Shown piece after piece: positions 12,281-14,260 of a stretch of 14,260 nt of DNA. The DNA comes from an uncultured Bacillus sp. (GTDB lineage Bacteria > Bacillota > Bacilli > Bacillales > DSM-1321), in contig CAKQBC010000028.1 in assembly GCA_934215995.1 (NCBI GenBank), positions 1-14,260 on the forward strand, read 5' to 3'. The translations under genes and the position numbers were made by a program. The notes beneath the pieces were generated by a model. It was not told the origin of the DNA and did no database searches. It worked only from the letters and a program-made list of their open reading frames with translations. How positions within the stretch are numbered: position 1 is the first letter of the stretch; the number at the start of each line of letters is the position of its first letter.

Positions 12281-12538
12281 ATGGATTCTCAATTTTTTAA
12301 GAACATGGAAAAGAAAACAGGCGTCAACATGAAAGATGTTCTCGATTTGGCAAACTCTTTACAGGGTGCTAATTTTCAGGATGAACATACGGTGCGCACC
12401 GTCATTAAGCGTGTTTCCCAAATCGCGGGCAAACCAGTGAATAAAGAAATGGAAGACAAGATTGTCAGTTCTGTCGTTAACGACGGCAAGCAGCTGGATT
12501 TCAACACCATTTCCAGTATGATCAACAATAAAAAGTAA
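12281..12538 (+). CDS. spoVIF: Stage VI sporulation protein F (coat assembly)
   Basis: SpoVIF (YjcC) is a small mother-cell protein needed for proper coat assembly and spore resistance in B. subtilis; it acts late, after sigma-K. The 85-residue soluble, helical protein starts MDSQFFKNMEKKTGVNMKDV and contains DLANSLQGANFQDEHTVRTV (27-46) and a C-terminal DFNTISSMINNKK, a pattern I recognise as the family. AAGGAGG (12267-12273) lies 7 bases before ATG 12281. It is monocistronic between a sigma-K promoter and a bidirectional terminator, and is followed by convergent yjcD, as in B. subtilis. Confidence 0.9.
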   Translation: MDSQFFKNMEKKTGVNMKDVLDLANSLQGANFQDEHTVRTVIKRVSQIAGKPVNKEMEDKIVSSVVNDGKQLDFNTISSMINNKK

Positions 12539-12552
12539 ACAAAGAGTACTTA

Positions 12553-12590
12553 AAAAACCGCCACCTGGAAAAAATAGGTGGCGGTTTTTG
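12553..12590. terminator. Bidirectional terminator between spoVIF and yjcD
   Basis: ACCGCCACCT (12557-12566) pairs with AGGTGGCGGT (12576-12585), flanked by an A-run on the left and a T-run on the right. It can end spoVIF rightward and the helicase transcript leftward. Confidence 0.9.
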
Positions 12591-12600
12591 TGATGGTTTA

Positions 12601-12793
12601 ATTGAAATGTGGGATCGGCCCGTTAAGCTCCGATAAGCATAAGACAGCTCTCAGCAGGAAATTCGAATTTGATTTCCGGAAGAGAGCTGGTCCAACTGGA
12701 CACATCGAATCACTAAAGTTCTTCGTGTTTCCTTTATCTCGTCAGGAGTGCTCCAGTTCATACGCCGCTACCCGGGCGCTTCCGCTTTTCTGG
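12601..12793. repeat. Hairpin-rich, degenerate dispersed-repeat-like sequence downstream of yjcD
   Basis: CAGCTCTC (12645-12652 region) pairs with GAGAGCTG about 30 bases later, enclosing GGAAAT/ATTTCC. The short hairpin GTCC-AACT-GGAC follows at about 12689-12700. Toward 12770 the text CCCGGGCGCTTCCGCTTTTC resembles the ends of dispersed non-coding repeats that I recall from Bacillaceae genomes, often written in the other direction as GAAAAGCGGAAGCGCC. No supported gene lies here. The repeat call rests on recall and composition. Confidence 0.45.
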
Positions 12794-14260
12794 TTACAAA
12801 TAAAGGAATCTGGATGGGTAGACTGTTTTTCCTCCGCGGCTTTGGAGTACGGAGAAGTACAATTGCTCTTTTGCCCGTGTTGCGGCGACGTACATCAGGC
12901 GGCGTTCCTCTTCGAGCGCGTGCTTGTTGCCTTTGCGGTAATCGTCCAATGCGAAGTCATGGGGAAGGCCCCCGTCCACTGCGCCGAGGATATAGACATT
13001 TTTGTATTCCAATCCTTTTGAACGATGGATCGTCGTTAGTGTGATGGATTCAGGAAAGTGCTTGGACAATTTTTTCACTTCTTTGTTCATCGCACTCATA
13101 TGGTCGGCATGCTGCAGGAAGGCGGCGCAATCATTGAATCGTTTTGCGGCCACTTTCAGGTTCCGCACATCATCCGATCCCTTTTCCATCTTGTTTCCTT
13201 CATTTCCGCGTTTTTTCACATAATCGGCAAAACCGATTTCTTTTTCGATCCGTTCCAAAGCCGCTGCCGGAGGGATGTTCTGCAGGCCGCGTATTTGGGA
13301 CGGCAGCTTTTTCAGTTTCTTTTCCTGGAATGCATGCCCCGTACGGCAAGACGATAATGCCATTAAGGCTGTGCAATCCTGCAGTATCATCTGTGCTTTG
13401 ATTTCCTGTAGGAGGTTGCTTTTCAGGAACATAACAGGCAGGAGGTCGGCGCAGGCATTGATATCATCCTCATTTACGCTCAGCCGCAGGAAGGCGAGCA
13501 TGCTCTTGACCATTCTCCGCTGATAGAAGCTTTCCGCATCGGCATCGATCGTGAACGGCAGATTGGACATGGCAAGCCGTTCGAAAATGGCGCGTGACAT
13601 CGTGTGCGTCCTGTAAAGGACCGCAAAGTCAGATGGATTGGCACCGGCTTCGATTTTCTCGGCTATGTCCGTGACAATCATGGTAGCTTCCTGTTCTTCA
13701 TCCAGCGGATAAAACATAATAGGCGCCTTGCCCTCGTTATGCTGGGCGACCATCGTTTTTTCTTTTCTTCTTTCATTCTTGGCGATCAGCCTGTTTGCCG
13801 TCGCAACAATCTGATGGGAAGAACGGTAATTTTGCGAAAGTTTGATTGTCCTTGTTTCAGGGAAGTCGTATTCAAAATTCAGGATGAACGACGGGTCGCT
13901 GCCGCGGAAGGCATAGATGGACTGGTCGTCATCGCCGACTACGCAAATATTTTTGGTGGTGAGCATTTTGATCAGTTGATACTGAACCTTGTTGATGTCC
14001 TGAAACTCATCGATCAGGATGTATCGGAACCGTTCTTTATATTTTTCCAGGATCTCACGCCGTTCACTGAAAAGCCTGTAACAGCCGACAAGCATATCGT
14101 CAAAATCGAACTTGCCGTTCCTTTGTTTCATTTCCTCATATTTCTTATATAAATACAGGCAATCCTCTTCGAAGTTGTCGGAAGCCCTGATATCGGCAGG
14201 GAACAGCAAGGAGTTCTTCCACAGCCCTATTTGCTGAAGGGCGGCGTCATAAGCGAATTC
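12794..14260 (-). CDS. yjcD: UvrD/PcrA-type ATP-dependent DNA helicase YjcD (5' end beyond the window)
   Basis: A superfamily 1 DNA helicase; 488 residues are visible and the frame is open to the window edge, so the N-terminus with Walker A (motif I) is missing. In order are motif II ILIDEFQD (about visible residues 81-88), motif III GDDDQSIYAFRGSDPSF (about 109-125), motif IV LSQNYRSSHQIVATANRL, motif V TTIHRSKGLEYKNVYILG, and motif VI EEERRLMYVAATRAKEQLY near the C-terminus. These show the ATPase and DNA-translocation core of UvrD/Rep/PcrA enzymes. Its place next to spoVIF in the opposite direction matches B. subtilis yjcD (about 760 residues, so roughly 270 are missing here). A TTG at 14209 is not the start: homologous-looking coding sequence continues upstream through it. 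The physiological role of YjcD is not known to me. Confidence 0.93.
   Translation of the reverse strand, partial: EFAYDAALQQIGLWKNSLLFPADIRASDNFEEDCLYLYKKYEEMKQRNGKFDFDDMLVGCYRLFSERREILEKYKERFRYILIDEFQDINKVQYQLIKMLTTKNICVVGDDDQSIYAFRGSDPSFILNFEYDFPETRTIKLSQNYRSSHQIVATANRLIAKNERRKEKTMVAQHNEGKAPIMFYPLDEEQEATMIVTDIAEKIEAGANPSDFAVLYRTHTMSRAIFERLAMSNLPFTIDADAESFYQRRMVKSMLAFLRLSVNEDDINACADLLPVMFLKSNLLQEIKAQMILQDCTALMALSSCRTGHAFQEKKLKKLPSQIRGLQNIPPAAALERIEKEIGFADYVKKRGNEGNKMEKGSDDVRNLKVAAKRFNDCAAFLQHADHMSAMNKEVKKLSKHFPESITLTTIHRSKGLEYKNVYILGAVDGGLPHDFALDDYRKGNKHALEEERRLMYVAATRAKEQLYFSVLQSRGGKTVYPSRFLYL

Noticed and set aside
14207..14209. TTG as start codon of the helicase
   Set aside because: The frame and helicase-like sequence continue upstream to the window edge, and motif I would be missing from a protein starting here.
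1..14260. tRNA, rRNA, CRISPR array, transposase, phage or defence genes
   Set aside because: No cloverleaf, regularly spaced repeats or matching protein motifs were seen on either strand.

Overview
The window reads as the chromosome of a spore-forming Bacillaceae species (Bacillus or a close relative). It has strong AGGAGG-type ribosome sites, FabI with a FapR-like operator, a SAM-I (S-box) riboswitch, and many spore genes. The gene order fabI - cotO - cotZ - yjcA - spoVIF - yjcD matches, from memory, the yjbW-yjcD region of Bacillus subtilis, but two blocks are inserted into that backbone: a methionine block and an accessory spoVA block.

Left part (1-1740): the last codons of a membrane protein that looks like MgtE, its terminator, a 78-residue membrane protein with its own terminator, then fabI (fatty acid elongation) behind a near-palindromic FapR-type site. 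Between fabI and the convergent aminotransferase gene lies a 241-bp structured element with imperfect inverted ends. It appears to have split a bidirectional terminator and duplicated its hairpin.

Methionine block (1740-7019): a leftward PLP aminotransferase resembling MtnE (last step of methionine salvage); rightward, a sigma-A promoter and SAM-I riboswitch with terminator controlling metN-metI-metQ (methionine ABC importer); then, just past a terminator, an iron-alcohol-dehydrogenase-family enzyme with all three metal ligands. The dehydrogenase and aminotransferase together suggest interconversion of hydroxy-, keto- and amino forms of methionine, which is inference.

Spore block (7226-12538): cotO, divergent cotZ, yjcA, a 38-residue Lys/Cys-rich peptide missed by simple length cut-offs, a four-gene operon (YhcN/YlaJ-type lipoprotein, spoVAC, spoVAD, spoVAEb) that looks like an accessory DPA channel set lacking the other spoVA genes, a Gly/Tyr-rich YjcZ-type miniprotein, and spoVIF. 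Three of the small genes have well-spaced sigma-K-type promoters (AC, 16-17 nt, CATAnnnTR), so they are probably made in the late mother cell.

Right end (12557-14260): a bidirectional terminator, about 190 bp of hairpin-rich sequence that looks like a degenerate dispersed repeat, and the 3' two thirds of a leftward UvrD/PcrA-type helicase (YjcD) that runs off the window. I saw no tRNA, rRNA, CRISPR array, transposase or phage gene.
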